Below are positions 1 through 9,690 of a DNA stretch of 56,000 nt, one piece after another (the stretch's first letter is position 1; each line of letters opens with the position of its first letter). Source of the DNA: an uncultured Bacteroidia bacterium (GTDB lineage: Bacteria > Bacteroidota > Bacteroidia > NS11-12g > UBA955); the NCBI GenBank assembly GCA_943789135.1, contig CALSSY010000007.1, positions 1 to 56,000 on the forward strand. The letters are read 5' to 3'. The position numbers were made by a program, and so were the translations under genes. The notes below the pieces were generated by a model. That model was not told the origin of the DNA. It searched no databases and worked only from the letters and a program-made list of their open reading frames with translations.

Positions 1-2097
1 CCTTCTAATGCTTTAAATACCGCATGGTCCTTTCTATAGGTTTGGATCCAAATATTACCGGCTTCCTTTCCACGACCTGCGCGACCTGACAATTGGTGAT
101 ATTGTTGGAAGCTCCGTTCATTCGATCGAAAATCGGGATTATTCAAAGGCATATCGCCTTCAGGAACCGCAATGTGCACTACATCTTCAAAATCAATTCC
201 CTTCGCCAATAATTGCGTTCCTACTAATATGTCAATATCGCCTTTATGAAACTCTCCGATGATTCTCTGAAAATCGGATCTTTTCCGTATGCTTTGTTGA
301 TCAAAGCGTGCAATTCGCGCCTCAGGAAAAAGCAACTTCAATTCGTCAACCCATTTTTCTGTTCCTGCTCCCTTCATTTGAAAGTCATTGCCTCCACAAC
401 CCGGACATATTTTGGGCAAACTTTGTTGGAATCCGCAATAATTGCATCTCTGATTTTGGGAACTTTTGTAGTAGGTTAAGGAAATATCACAATTCAAACA
501 CTGTGTTGTGTAACCGCAAAGTCCACATTGGATATAAGGCGCAAATCCTTTACGATTGTGATACACTATGATGCGCTTTTGGTCCTTTAAGGCTTCGGTA
601 AGCGCATCCAATAATGGATCTGAAAGTAATTCTTTATAACGATTTTGTTCTTTTAATAGTTTTAAATCCAACCAATTCCATTTGGTTGCTTCCCTCTTTT
701 CAAAGCGTTCATTCAAACGCACGAGAACAGCCTGACCCCGTTGTGCAAGTTCCCACATTTCATAACTTGGAGAAGCCGATCCCAGCAGTACTTGTGCTCC
801 GTGTTGACGGGCCAGATAAAACGAAGCATCACGAGCGTGAAAGTAAGGTCGTTTTTCGAATTGTTTGTATCCTGGTTCATGTTCCTCATCGATCACAATC
901 AGCCCCAAATTTTGAAAGGGTGCAAAAATAGCGCTGCGGGTACCTAGTAATACTTGGATCTTTCCGCTTCTGATTTCTTGATACAATTCCGTACGTTCAG
1001 AAACAGAATAATAATGATGCCAAACGCCCAATGGAACCTCTAGGTATTTACTGATTCTATCAACTAAATTCTCTGTTAATGCCACTTCCGGAACCAAAAA
1101 CAGAACTTGCTTACCGGCTTTTATTTGTTCAATTGCGGCCTCTATATATAATAAGGTTTTACCCGAACCGGTAATCCCAAACAGTAAAACAGGTTTGTTT
1201 TGTTTGAATCCTGTAAAAATTGCATCTGTCGCTGTAGATTGCGCATCATTAAGTTCATAGGATTGTCCCATGTCCATCGGTACTCACAAAGCGAGAAACT
1301 TGTTTCTTCAAATATTCGAACTAAACCTTTGGACTGAAGGGCTTTTATAACAGATCTTTCGGTATTATACTCTTTTAGGAAATCGCCCAATATTTGAGGT
1401 TTCATTCCTTTCCCTAAAAGTCCCAATATGGCATTAAATTGTTTAGGGGCTTTTTTTTCTAATGCATTCAAGGCTTCGTTCGCCGCATCGTTATCCAACC
1501 ATAAATCATTCAATTCAACCATTGCAAGCCTTTTAGGCTTGTAATTTTCGCGTAATTCTTCTTCCATGGAAATAATACCTCTGAGGTACATGGACTTCAC
1601 TATTTTCATTACGCTTTTTTGGTTCAACAGTTGTTGAATATCTTCTACTTTGATACTCTTTTGTTGAATAAGTAATCCGAGAATTTGGTTTTCCTTTTCA
1701 TCAATAACGGCAATTTCATCAGGTTCGAATTCTGGATGCAGCGTGATTTTTGTCTGAGACTGCACCCGAAAGCCCGCCGGCAGTGCCCCTTGCATAACAT
1801 CTCCCAAATGTGCCATATAATAACGCGACATCCATTCCCAAAAATCACGTTGAGAAGGGTCCACTAAGACTTCATCGTCTAAAATTTCGGTGATATAATG
1901 GGCTTGATAGCCTTCTGGCCCCGTTTCGGAAAGCGACCAAACAATTGCAGAATACACTTTTTTAATTCCAAATGGTACCGCTACTCGTAATCCAGCATGA
2001 CCAATTCATTCCATTCATAGGGAACCCTATAGGTGTATAGCTTTGGCAAAGGCAAAGGCAATAGAACTTCAGCAAACAGGGTAATTCTTTCCGACAC
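1..2097 (-). CDS. priA: Primosomal protein N' (replication-restart helicase PriA), 3' end cut by the window edge, frame broken
   Basis: PriA is the 3'-to-5' superfamily 2 helicase that reloads the replisome at stalled forks. The N-terminal part (about 2097 to 1310) matches the PriA DNA-binding region. The helicase part reads without interruption from about 1255 to base 1. It contains Walker A GITGSGKT, the DEEH box in VIDEEH, four CxxC pairs (CGLC, CLNC, CNYC, CPGC) that bind the two structural zincs, and the late motif SGRAGRG. Three frame breaks are needed: near 2001, near 1305 and near 1259. With them repaired the linker runs into ELNDAQ before Walker A. I take GTG at 2097 as the start, because it precedes the usual opening beta strand and no in-frame ATG is visible upstream. 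It lies 42 bases after the UbiA gene, so it may be the last gene of the same operon. The breaks are probably sequence errors rather than gene decay. Confidence 0.9.
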
Positions 2098-2139
2098 GCA
2101 AAACAAATTTACGTGTTCAAAGGCAGTGAAAAAAACAAA

Positions 2140-3081
2140 CTAAGGAAGTATAATGTCGTAAACAAAGAATAAAACGTATCGATAAATAATAAGAATCAAT
2201 AAGGCACCTACATAAAACAACAAGACACTTTTTTGAAGCCTTAACATGCCTTTAAGATATTTCTCTTGTTCCAATCTTTGCCATAAACTTGTATTCAAAA
2301 ATGTCAACACTAAGCCAATACCTGTAATATAAAGTAAGTCATGAATGTTTTGTAATTGAGAACAACCAATAAGGAAAATTGCTGTGGCAAGTATAGATAG
2401 TAACCAAGCAATACGTTTGATACCAACTTGACCCGCCATTATCGATACGGTTCTATATCCAAATATCATATTCCCACGCATGCCTGCAAGATCTTTCATT
2501 ATATCTTTTACTAATAGCACAATGGTTAAACCTAAAAAATACCATCCCAATTCGGGCACTTCAAATGAAAAATGTATCCATATTGCGACCAAAGGGGCAA
2601 TCGTTAATAAGGCCGCACTAATTTCTCTAAGAACTGCAATTTTCTGCATCTTATGTGAGTAAAACCAACCAAAGAATTGCAGCATTACAAAGTATATGGC
2701 TACTTTCTGAGAGGCGAAAAAAGCGAATAATAAACCGAGTGTATTGAAAACAATGTAAAGATTCGCCAACTGCCCTGTACCTATTGCTCGACTCATCAAT
2801 GCCATATTCGATTTGTTGATTAAATCTTTATCCAAATCATAAAAAGAATTGATAATAAAAATTGCGGCAACAGTAAAAATAGTCGCTAAAGCCATACTGT
2901 GTACCGTGGTATCAGTAAGAAATTGCCAAAACGCCATTTTCTTGTCGCTTCCGTTCTTTACTAAAAGCACATAAGCCGCTAGTAAATATTGAGAAATACC
3001 TATTAAAATAAGGTTATACCAACGAACTACACCTAAAAAATAAATGAATCTTAATATTGTACGATGTCCAACTAAGGGCAT
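2140..3081 (-). CDS. UbiA-family membrane prenyltransferase
   Basis: The protein has 313 residues and about eight or nine hydrophobic segments. It carries two aspartate-rich motifs typical of the family: N78 with D82, D84 and D86, and a second with D193 and D197. These bind the magnesium-prenyl diphosphate. UbiA enzymes move a prenyl chain onto an aromatic ring or onto a glycerol phosphate. It starts two bases after the mevalonate kinase gene ends and is the last lipid gene of the mevalonate operon. Relatives in this position in Flavobacteriia are often annotated as geranylgeranylglycerol-phosphate geranylgeranyltransferase, the archaeal-type ether-lipid enzyme. The acceptor cannot be read from sequence; a quinone or chlorophyll-like substrate remains possible. 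The frame is intact. Confidence 0.85.
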   Translation of the reverse strand: MPLVGHRTILRFIYFLGVVRWYNLILIGISQYLLAAYVLLVKNGSDKKMAFWQFLTDTTVHSMALATIFTVAAIFIINSFYDLDKDLINKSNMALMSRAIGTGQLANLYIVFNTLGLLFAFFASQKVAIYFVMLQFFGWFYSHKMQKIAVLREISAALLTIAPLVAIWIHFSFEVPELGWYFLGLTIVLLVKDIMKDLAGMRGNMIFGYRTVSIMAGQVGIKRIAWLLSILATAIFLIGCSQLQNIHDLLYITGIGLVLTFLNTSLWQRLEQEKYLKGMLRLQKSVLLFYVGALLILIIYRYVLFFVYDIILP

Positions 3082-3083
3082 GT

Positions 3084-4028
3084 TTACATTTTATAGATTA
3101 CCTGTAATGAATGGTCTTTCAAGATCTCTTGAGCCTGCTCTAAATCTTGTGTAAAGCCCAAAACAAAACCACCGCCTCCGCTTCCACATAGTTTCAAATA
3201 ATATGCATTGGTTTCAATTCCTTTGCGCCATATTTCTTCAAATTGTTGGGGAATCATAGGCTGAAAATTATTCAAGAATAATTTTGAAATTTCTTTTACA
3301 GATTGAAATAATGGAGCGGCATCGCCTTTGAGAAAGTGCTTAACGGCGCTATCGTTATGTTTTTTAAGTTCATTACGCACCATATTTCTAAACCCTTCTT
3401 CTTTCAACCGCTCTAGAAATATTTCTACCATCCCTTTCGTTTTTCCGGGGGCTCCGCTATTCATAAGGAAAATTGCACCTTTCCCTTCTGTATTCTGAAC
3501 GGGTAATCCTACCGTATCCAAATGACCTTTCCCTTTAATTAGAATAGGCAAATTCAAATAACAAATTAGTGGGTCTAAACCAGAACTTTTACCATGAAAG
3601 TAACTTTCCATTAAGGACAAAACGGTTTTTAAATCGTTCAGATTGTCGTCAATCATGATGTCTTCAGATGTAATCGGATTCTCTACATACGTTGCATACA
3701 AAGCGGCAACTAAAGCACCCGATGAGCCTACACCAAAACCCTGTGGTATACTGCTATCAAAATAGAGTCCATTCTCCAAGTCCGATTCGAGTTTCTTGAG
3801 GTTAAACTTGCATGGAAGCTCACCCGAAAATTGCATCGTTTTTAGATGTGAAACAAACTTTAAAATGCTTTTATTGGATCTTATTTGAGATTCTGAAGGA
3901 CTATCCTTGGGGAAAACAAACTTACCTTGAAAATGATTGAAAGGGATACTAAGGCCCATAGAATCTTCAATGATTCCATACTCCCCGAAGAGAAGGATTT
4001 TAGCATAAAATAGCGATTCGTTAATCAT
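3084..4028 (-). CDS. Mevalonate kinase-like GHMP kinase
   Basis: This 314-residue protein has the three GHMP kinase motifs. Motif 1 is the N-terminal AKILLFGEYGII (about 9-20). Motif 2 is the ATP loop PQGFGVGSSGA (95-105). Motif 3 is the glycine-rich CGSGGGGF near residue 281. D152 in SGLDP fits the catalytic aspartate. It should phosphorylate mevalonate to 5-phosphomevalonate in the cytoplasm. The start ATG lies inside the end of mvaD (ATGATTAA, 8-base overlap), which suggests translational coupling. Together with the GYDIA kinase upstream it gives two kinases for the two phosphorylation steps. Which one takes mevalonate and which takes phosphomevalonate is inferred from resemblance only. 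The frame is intact. Confidence 0.85.
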   Translation of the reverse strand: MINESLFYAKILLFGEYGIIEDSMGLSIPFNHFQGKFVFPKDSPSESQIRSNKSILKFVSHLKTMQFSGELPCKFNLKKLESDLENGLYFDSSIPQGFGVGSSGALVAALYATYVENPITSEDIMIDDNLNDLKTVLSLMESYFHGKSSGLDPLICYLNLPILIKGKGHLDTVGLPVQNTEGKGAIFLMNSGAPGKTKGMVEIFLERLKEEGFRNMVRNELKKHNDSAVKHFLKGDAAPLFQSVKEISKLFLNNFQPMIPQQFEEIWRKGIETNAYYLKLCGSGGGGFVLGFTQDLEQAQEILKDHSLQVIYKM

Positions 4029-5064
4029 TTTCTATTTTTTCCGGTTTGCCACCGGTTGCACTGCAAAGATACAACCCGTTTTGACAATATGATAACAAGC
4101 GGTTGTTGATAAAGTTTTGAATTTCTTCCTGATAACGTGAATCGTATAAAACGTGCACATTGGCTCCGGCATCCAGAGGTAAAACAAACAGGCAATTTCG
4201 ACTCCGTTCGGAAGGCCCAAATTTCTTGGATTATGGAAATGGTGTGCGGACGCATTAACATGTAATAAGGAATCGACGACATCATCATAGAATGCAACTG
4301 CAATGCTTCTGATTCCACCAATGCGATGAAACGATCTACATCTCCGTTTTTCAAAACGTTTAGCAATTCTTCTAAATTAGATTGTGCTTGCTTAAATCGA
4401 GAATTGGCATAGGCATGTTCATTGAGAAGTGCGTGACCTTGAGAGCTGCTTACAGACTTTTCACCCGCGTCTACAATCATTACCGCATCGGACCAATTAT
4501 TTAAATCTTCATGTATCGATTCTGTGAAGGGCACAGCATATAAATCAGAAGCAGATTCATAAGCAGCGGTTTCTCCCCAAATTGCAGGAGCTCCATAAAT
4601 ACTGCGAGAAGCACTTCCACTCCCCAACCGGGCACACCAACTGGCTTTCTCTAAAAATTTGCTAGAATTGGGTTCTGAGAATCCCTTCGGCATCAACCAA
4701 TGCCATTGACATTGCTCCAAATCCTGCGGCAGAACTTGCAATTCCAGCTCCATGAGGAAAATTATTTTGTGAAGATATAATCAAATCAACCTCATTTAAG
4801 AAAGGCAATTCGGAACTAATTCTGGAAAGAAAATCCTTGATTTTAGGCTCAAAACTCGCCTTGGATTTTCCATCCAAGAAAAAACGCAAATCAGACTCCT
4901 TCGCTTTTTTAGGTTGAATTTCTATAGTTGTAGTTGCCCTTAAATCGCTTAAACTCCAACTGATACTCGCATTTGCGGGTAATTGTATTCCCCCTGGTTT
5001 TTTTACCCCAGTATTTAACAAGTGCAATGTTACTCGGACAACTATACGTGATCGATTTATTCAT
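4021..5064 (-). CDS. mvaD: Diphosphomevalonate decarboxylase, three frame breaks
   Basis: This enzyme decarboxylates mevalonate 5-diphosphate to isopentenyl diphosphate using ATP. The N-terminus carries the family signature PSNIALVKYWGK, then LPANASIS, the GHMP loop PHGAGIASSAAGFGA, the segment RLGSGSASRS and, late in the protein, DAGANVH, the equivalent of the decarboxylase motif DAGPN. Three single-base breaks interrupt it: a run of seven T on the plus strand (4998-5004) that should be six, a CCC at 4683-4685 that should be two, and one extra base near 4176-4182. With these repaired the start is the ATG at 5064, overlapping the GYDIA kinase stop by eight bases (ATGAATAA), and the stop is at 4021. 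The same style of overlap at both ends supports the repaired ends. As the only decarboxylase of an essential route it is unlikely to be a pseudogene. Confidence 0.9.
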
Positions 5065-5983
5065 ATTTTACCAATTCATTCCATCGGACACTTTCAAAGT
5101 CCGAGAAAAAATTCAATTCTTTTTCAAATAGTGTATTGTTCACCAAAAGCATATCGCCTCCCCAAGCCCCTAACCATTTGCAAAGTCCTTGTTTAACGGG
5201 AGTCAAATTGAACTGCTTATACGGCGTATTCATCTCTAATAATTGCGCAAGAAGTAACTGATACATTTCTAATGCCGCCTCATTGGACTGCGTATTATCG
5301 GCATCTCTTACTATGTGTAAAACGCGTTCAAATTGTTGTTTGTAAAAGGGCTCTGATAACATCGTTTCAAGCCCATCAATAATTGCCGATGCACTTTTGC
5401 GCGAATCTACTTTTTCACCTAAAAATACTACACGCCAATCTTCTGTTAAACGGGGTTGTAAGTCCCAAGACCTGAAGTGAGCACCTTGTTCATTTCGCCA
5501 AAATGTTAATGGTTTTCCCAAACAAGCAACGGCAACATCGTAGCCACTTCCTTTAAAAATCTCCTCTTGTAATTTCTGAGGATCCAAACGAAAACATTCG
5601 GACATAAGAGCGATAAAGGTACTACTAGAACCCAAGCCCGTTTCTCGACCAAATTCCAGACGGGTTTCCAATCGATATGACGTTTGGTCTCCCCAAAAAT
5701 CCCAAGGTACCATAGAGATTACCTTATTGAAGGATTCAAGTTCATCCGATATTGGATTCTCCCAGGTTTGTGAGTCTAAATCAAACTTATTTTCAATCCA
5801 GCATCCACCTTCGGAATCTATGGCTTTGAAATACAATATTCTAGGCTGATTCGATGGTGTTGAAAAGGCAAAAAACTCAAGCCATTGTCCCTGTTTGACA
5901 GGAACGGCTAAGGCTTCCATACCCAACAATACGGTGTATTCACCTGCAAGCAGAATTTTACCTGGGGCGAAATAGGTTTGCAT
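5057..5983 (-). CDS. GYDIA-family GHMP kinase, candidate phosphomevalonate kinase
   Basis: The 308-residue protein opens with FAPGKILLAGEYTVL, GHMP motif 1. It has the ATP loop GLGSSS at 116-121 and the diagnostic GYDVA at 147-151, which places it in the Bacteroidota GYDIA-type family. Family members sit in mevalonate operons but, as far as I know, their substrate is not firmly assigned. The pathway needs a phosphomevalonate kinase and no other candidate is present here, so that role is the most economical guess. Its ATG shares one base with the HMG-CoA reductase stop (TAATG), and its end overlaps mvaD by eight bases. The frame is intact. Confidence 0.8.
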   Translation of the reverse strand: MQTYFAPGKILLAGEYTVLLGMEALAVPVKQGQWLEFFAFSTPSNQPRILYFKAIDSEGGCWIENKFDLDSQTWENPISDELESFNKVISMVPWDFWGDQTSYRLETRLEFGRETGLGSSSTFIALMSECFRLDPQKLQEEIFKGSGYDVAVACLGKPLTFWRNEQGAHFRSWDLQPRLTEDWRVVFLGEKVDSRKSASAIIDGLETMLSEPFYKQQFERVLHIVRDADNTQSNEAALEMYQLLLAQLLEMNTPYKQFNLTPVKQGLCKWLGAWGGDMLLVNNTLFEKELNFFSDFESVRWNELVKYE

Positions 5984-7334
5984 TATTTTGACGCCTTTTG
6001 GCCTTGTGAAACTGGAATTCCGCGCAATTTTGAAAATATTTCTACAGCTGCACTGAAACTAACCACTTTGTCTTTGAAGTATTCGACAATTTCCTTCTTT
6101 TCAGATTCGGTTGCTTCCAACTGATTTAAGATATTCAAAAGGTGCATTTTCATATGCCCTTTTTGGATTCCCGAAGTTATTAAAGAGCGAACTGCCGAAA
6201 AATTTTGCGCTAAGCCAGCAACTGCTGCTATTTGCATGAGTTCTTCAGCAGATGGATTTCCTAAAAGTTCGTGAGCAAATTTAACCATAGGATGAAGGGA
6301 TATTATGCCCCCAACGGTTTCCTACAGAAAGAGGAAGATCAATCCAAAATCTAAAAACACCATCTTTCACCTCAGCATGCGACAAACTGCTGTATCTGCC
6401 ATCTTTGGCCGCGTATGCGTGTGCACAAGCCTCTGTTGCTCTGAAATCGTTCCCCGTTGCAATAATAACAGCATCTACCCCGTTCATTATTCCCTTATTA
6501 TGGGTTACCGCACGGTAAGGCTCTGCTTTTGCAATGCGGATGGCGCGAATAAATTTATCCGCAAACTCTTGGTTTTCAATTCCACTACCTTCGTTAATAT
6601 CTTCGATTTTGCAAGATACTTCAGCACGAACCACACATTCAGGAGTAAAATTACTCAATATGCTCATTACAATAGTTACGGGCAACCCGTGATTTTCATT
6701 TACTATTTCTTTCCATTCTTTGGCTAATGTTTCCAAACACGAATTGATGAAATTAGCACCCATTGAGTCACGGGTATCAAAACGAACTTCAAGTTGATAA
6801 TAGTCAGGCTCCTCAATAGTCTTATCAACCAATTGAATATTAAGTATCCCACCTCCTCGAGCACGCATATTCTTGGTGATATCCTCCGTAGATTCAATCA
6901 ACCTGTTTTTATTGGCTTCAAAAATGACATTTAATTTGTCATAGTCGTTTCCCGACCATAAAAAATGCACATGCCCCATTTTAACCATTCCTAAAACGGT
7001 AGATTTAAAACCACCTCTATCTAACCAAAAAGTAGCCGATTTTGCCGCTGCCGCAACCACGCTGCTTTCCTCAATGGCGAAAGGAATTGTATACATATTA
7101 CCATTGATTAAAAAATTAGGCGCAACTCCAAAGGGTAGATAATAATTACTGATAGTGTTTTCAATAAACTCATCATGCAAACGCTGAACTTCAGGCAACT
7201 CGTGCCAATACCCTTTTAGCATATTCAAGCTATCGCTTGGATTTTCAGCATAATTAGATATGAGCCATTCTAGTTTGGCTTCCTTGCTTAATTTTACTAA
7301 AGCCTTTTACAGGCGGCGTTTGTAGTTTTTTCAT
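5983..7334 (-). CDS. mvaA: Hydroxymethylglutaryl-CoA reductase (degradative-class sequence, biosynthetic context), two frame breaks
   Basis: HMG-CoA reductase makes mevalonate from HMG-CoA and is the committed step of the pathway. Visible signatures are DSMGANFINSCLE (cofactor-binding region), the catalytic-type segment RAVTHNKGIMNG, LPLSVGTVGG and the late GHMKMH histidine motif of the soluble class II enzymes. One extra base in the TTT at 6318-6320 (plus strand) breaks the frame just before GTVGGIISLHP. A second in TTTT at 7292-7295 separates the N-terminus, which then begins at the ATG at 7334 with MKKLQTPPVKGFSKLSKEAK. With that start the gene overlaps the fni stop as ATGA. The length after repair, about 450 residues, is normal for soluble class II reductases. 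There is no transmembrane anchor. Confidence 0.92.
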
Positions 7335-8342
7335 GATTTAAGCGATAAATAACTGTATGACATGGCCAATCCATGTAATTGTGATTCTATATATTCATGC
7401 AATGGTTCTTCCCCTAATAATGCATACTTCAGAAACGGTGATGCTTGAGCATAAACAGCATTATGCGGAACCTTTAGAAGGTGATAATATCCGTCCAGAA
7501 AATTCTTTATCCCGCCGGAAACGAAAATATTTTTTGCATTTATTTACAAAATTGGGGTTGTCCTTAAATTCACAGACCCAATTCGTCCATTTCAAGGGCA
7601 TCGTGTCCAATTCGGGTAGCAGGAAGCCATTCATCAGAACGAACACCTGATGAACGCAAATTCTCAAGAAGTGCAAAAATTAGTTCCACCAAAAGCACCG
7701 TAATCAACAGCTTCTAATGGCAATTCCAATAAGGTTTTTAAAGATTTCGGCCCCATTCCTTGGCCTACTTCCTTTACCATCAAAGGAAATTGAAATGCGT
7801 CAATACAACGCTTTATTGTATCGATTGAACTAAACCTAAACTTATCTCCTTCTGGTTGAAACCACTCTTGTAATGGATTCACATGGATAATTAATCCATC
7901 CGCTTCCAATGAATTTATTAATTCATTTACTTTGTTGGTTTGATTATTCGCGAAGAGCTCTTCGAGTTGGGCAATTCCTAAATTAGCAAAAAGGGGTTGG
8001 TCACCAATTAAGGAACGGATTTTAAAATCACCAGCGGATTCTGTCTGTTCAAGAACGGGTCTGCATGATCCGAGTCCCATGCCAAGTCCGTATTTTTTTG
8101 CAGCTTTTGCAAGATTTGCATTTATCATTCCAGCTTTATCGGCACCTCCCGTCATGCTTGATATCCACCAAGGAGCTTTCATGGTTTTTTCCTGCAATTT
8201 GAATCGCAGGAATTAATTCTAGATCCGGTGATGGTGCTAAAAGTGGTTCATAATAAAAGCGACTATCATTTTCAGATAGTTGCGACCGAAATGCCAATTC
8301 TATATGGTCGGATTTGCGTTTGTTTAAGGAAGTACTCGACAA
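7331..8342 (-). CDS. fni: Type 2 isopentenyl-diphosphate delta-isomerase, four frame breaks
   Basis: This FMN enzyme interconverts isopentenyl and dimethylallyl diphosphate. The repaired chain has the N-terminal KRKSDHIEL, SSMTGGA, the flavin-site segment GLGMGLGSCRP, VKEVGQGM, FGGTNF and ISGG-like FVSGGIKNFLDGYY. Breaks lie at T6 8185-8190, A5 7675-7679, CCC 7577-7579 and T6 7530-7535 on the plus strand. Each is cured by removing one base. The repaired end is a TGA at 7331-7333 that overlaps the next ATG. The start is taken as TTG at 8342, 8 bases after a TAATTTTG promoter-like element. No in-frame ATG is seen upstream, so the start is uncertain. It is the first gene of the mevalonate block. 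Confidence 0.9.
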
Positions 8343-8349
8343 AGTGATA

Positions 8350-8357
8350 CAAAATTA
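8350..8357 (-). promoter_or_regulatory. Possible -7 element upstream of fni
   Basis: On the minus strand this reads TAATTTTG, a match to the Bacteroidota TAnnTTTG element. No TTG is present at the expected distance upstream. If real it gives the mevalonate operon its own promoter with a very short leader. Confidence 0.4.
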
Positions 8358-8389
8358 AACAAAAATATTGGCGTAAGGTTTTAACTGAA

Positions 8390-8725
8390 TTATAGTTTCG
8401 GGTTGTTTTTATGCCTTTCGGCATCTCTTGAAGTTTTCTTAGCTATATTTTTTTGTAAAGCTTCATTTAAATCGACCCCAGTTTGATTTGCTAAACACAT
8501 CAATACCCAGAGAACATCGGCCATTTCATCCTCTAATTCAATTCCATTATCCGAATCTTTAAAGGATTGATCTCCATATTTCCGAGCCATAATTCGTGCG
8601 AGTTCACCGACCTCTTCCATTAAGATTGCTGTATTGGTTAGTTCAGAAAAATACCGAACACCATACTCTTTTATCCAATCATCAACCGAATGTTGCCAAT
8701 CTTTTATTGTTTTGGTTGTCTTCAT
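8390..8725 (-). CDS. MazG-like nucleotide pyrophosphohydrolase
   Basis: The 111-residue all-alpha protein has the MazG magnesium-binding pattern: EEVGE near residue 37 and, after a gap of about 25 residues, EDEMADVLW. MazG-type enzymes hydrolyse (d)NTPs to monophosphate and pyrophosphate and are usually house-cleaning enzymes. The single short domain resembles the MazG-like/RS21-C6 type rather than the tandem-domain E. coli MazG. Its start overlaps the tryptophan dioxygenase stop by four bases (ATGA), so the two are probably co-translated. Confidence 0.85.
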   Translation of the reverse strand: MKTTKTIKDWQHSVDDWIKEYGVRYFSELTNTAILMEEVGELARIMARKYGDQSFKDSDNGIELEDEMADVLWVLMCLANQTGVDLNEALQKNIAKKTSRDAERHKNNPKL

Positions 8726-9678
8726 GATTTATTCGTAAACAATTGTTCGTCTACCCATGATTTACCCCAATTCGCCTTTTCTTCCTCTGTCCAAATACTT
8801 GGGAATGCAATAATTCTTTGAAATCTAGGCGGTAAAAAACGCTGCCAATTGGTTCCTCCTGTTGCAGGTACATCTACACCCTTTGCCGCCAAGTATCTCA
8901 CCGCACTTCTGTAATGTGAAAGCCTCCAATTGATGTTTAAGTATACATCCAATGTTTTAAAATGCGCTAACAATGAAGGGCTCAGTTTATTTTCAGCTTG
9001 TAATTTGATCAATTGTTGATTCAAATTCCTATTTTCCCAGCTATTTGCCCATTCAATAAATTCAGTTTCGTAATATTCTTCGAATTGCTTTAGTGTAAGT
9101 GTTTTTGCGCCTGTTCCTTCCTCAATAGAGCCCGCTTTCCAATAAATATGGTCATATTGTTCGGTAATCAATTTACCCCTTGAATTTTCTCGAATATTCT
9201 CCGGAATCAATTGAATCATATCGGTACAAGCCATTTCAATTTTTCTAAATTGAGCACTTTGGAATCCACTCGCTGGCAATAGCGACATTCGGAATTTCAA
9301 AAATTGATCACGCTCCATCCCTTCAATCATGATATCAAAGCTGTCGATCAGATTCTTTAGATATCGAACAATACGTGTAATTTTATCTTCCCAGCGTTCC
9401 ATACTCAATTCGCCGGTACTCATTTGATCCAATTCATGTATGATTAATTTAAAATACAATTCCGTGATTTGATGATATGCGATAAAAATCATCTCATCCG
9501 GAATATCCGTTTTTGGATGTTGTAAAGCCAAAAGCGCATCTACGGCTACATAACGCCAATAGGGTTCGTAGTTGTTATACAATAAACCCTCTAGATAATC
9601 ATCGAGTTTTTGTCCGTCTGCATCGAATTTAGCATTTAATTTTTCAAGTAATTCCTGTCTTTTTTGGCTGATTTCCAT
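8722..9678 (-). CDS. kynA: Tryptophan 2,3-dioxygenase family protein
   Basis: This heme enzyme opens the indole ring of tryptophan to N-formylkynurenine. The protein has 318 residues, in the usual range. Signatures are the substrate and heme region IAYHQITELYFKLIIHE, whose histidine belongs to the conserved set, and FRMSLLPASGFQSAQFRKIE. Near the C-terminus comes HYRSAVRYL and a glycine- and threonine-rich loop ATGGTNW. No other kynurenine-pathway genes are nearby. It lies between rfbC (12-base gap) and the MazG-like gene (ATGA overlap), so the operon does not explain a catabolic role. NAD synthesis or tryptophan turnover are both possible. Confidence 0.9.
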   Translation of the reverse strand: MEISQKRQELLEKLNAKFDADGQKLDDYLEGLLYNNYEPYWRYVAVDALLALQHPKTDIPDEMIFIAYHQITELYFKLIIHELDQMSTGELSMERWEDKITRIVRYLKNLIDSFDIMIEGMERDQFLKFRMSLLPASGFQSAQFRKIEMACTDMIQLIPENIRENSRGKLITEQYDHIYWKAGSIEEGTGAKTLTLKQFEEYYETEFIEWANSWENRNLNQQLIKLQAENKLSPSLLAHFKTLDVYLNINWRLSHYRSAVRYLAAKGVDVPATGGTNWQRFLPPRFQRIIAFPSIWTEEEKANWGKSWVDEQLFTNKS

Positions 9679-9690
9679 GAGATAAGATGA

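Noticed and set aside
246..947. Several plus-strand open frames opposite priA
   Set aside because: They lie on the strand opposite a well-supported PriA helicase domain and encode no recognisable protein.
4998..5004. Programmed ribosomal frameshifting at the A/T run in mvaD
   Set aside because: The breaks occur in unrelated genes and at varied short runs without a common slippery sequence or downstream structure that I can see; error is simpler.
1..8342. Mevalonate genes and priA as decaying pseudogenes
   Set aside because: Breaks are single-base, mostly in homopolymers, motifs are intact on both sides, there are no large deletions or internal stops other than from the shifts, and the genes should be essential.
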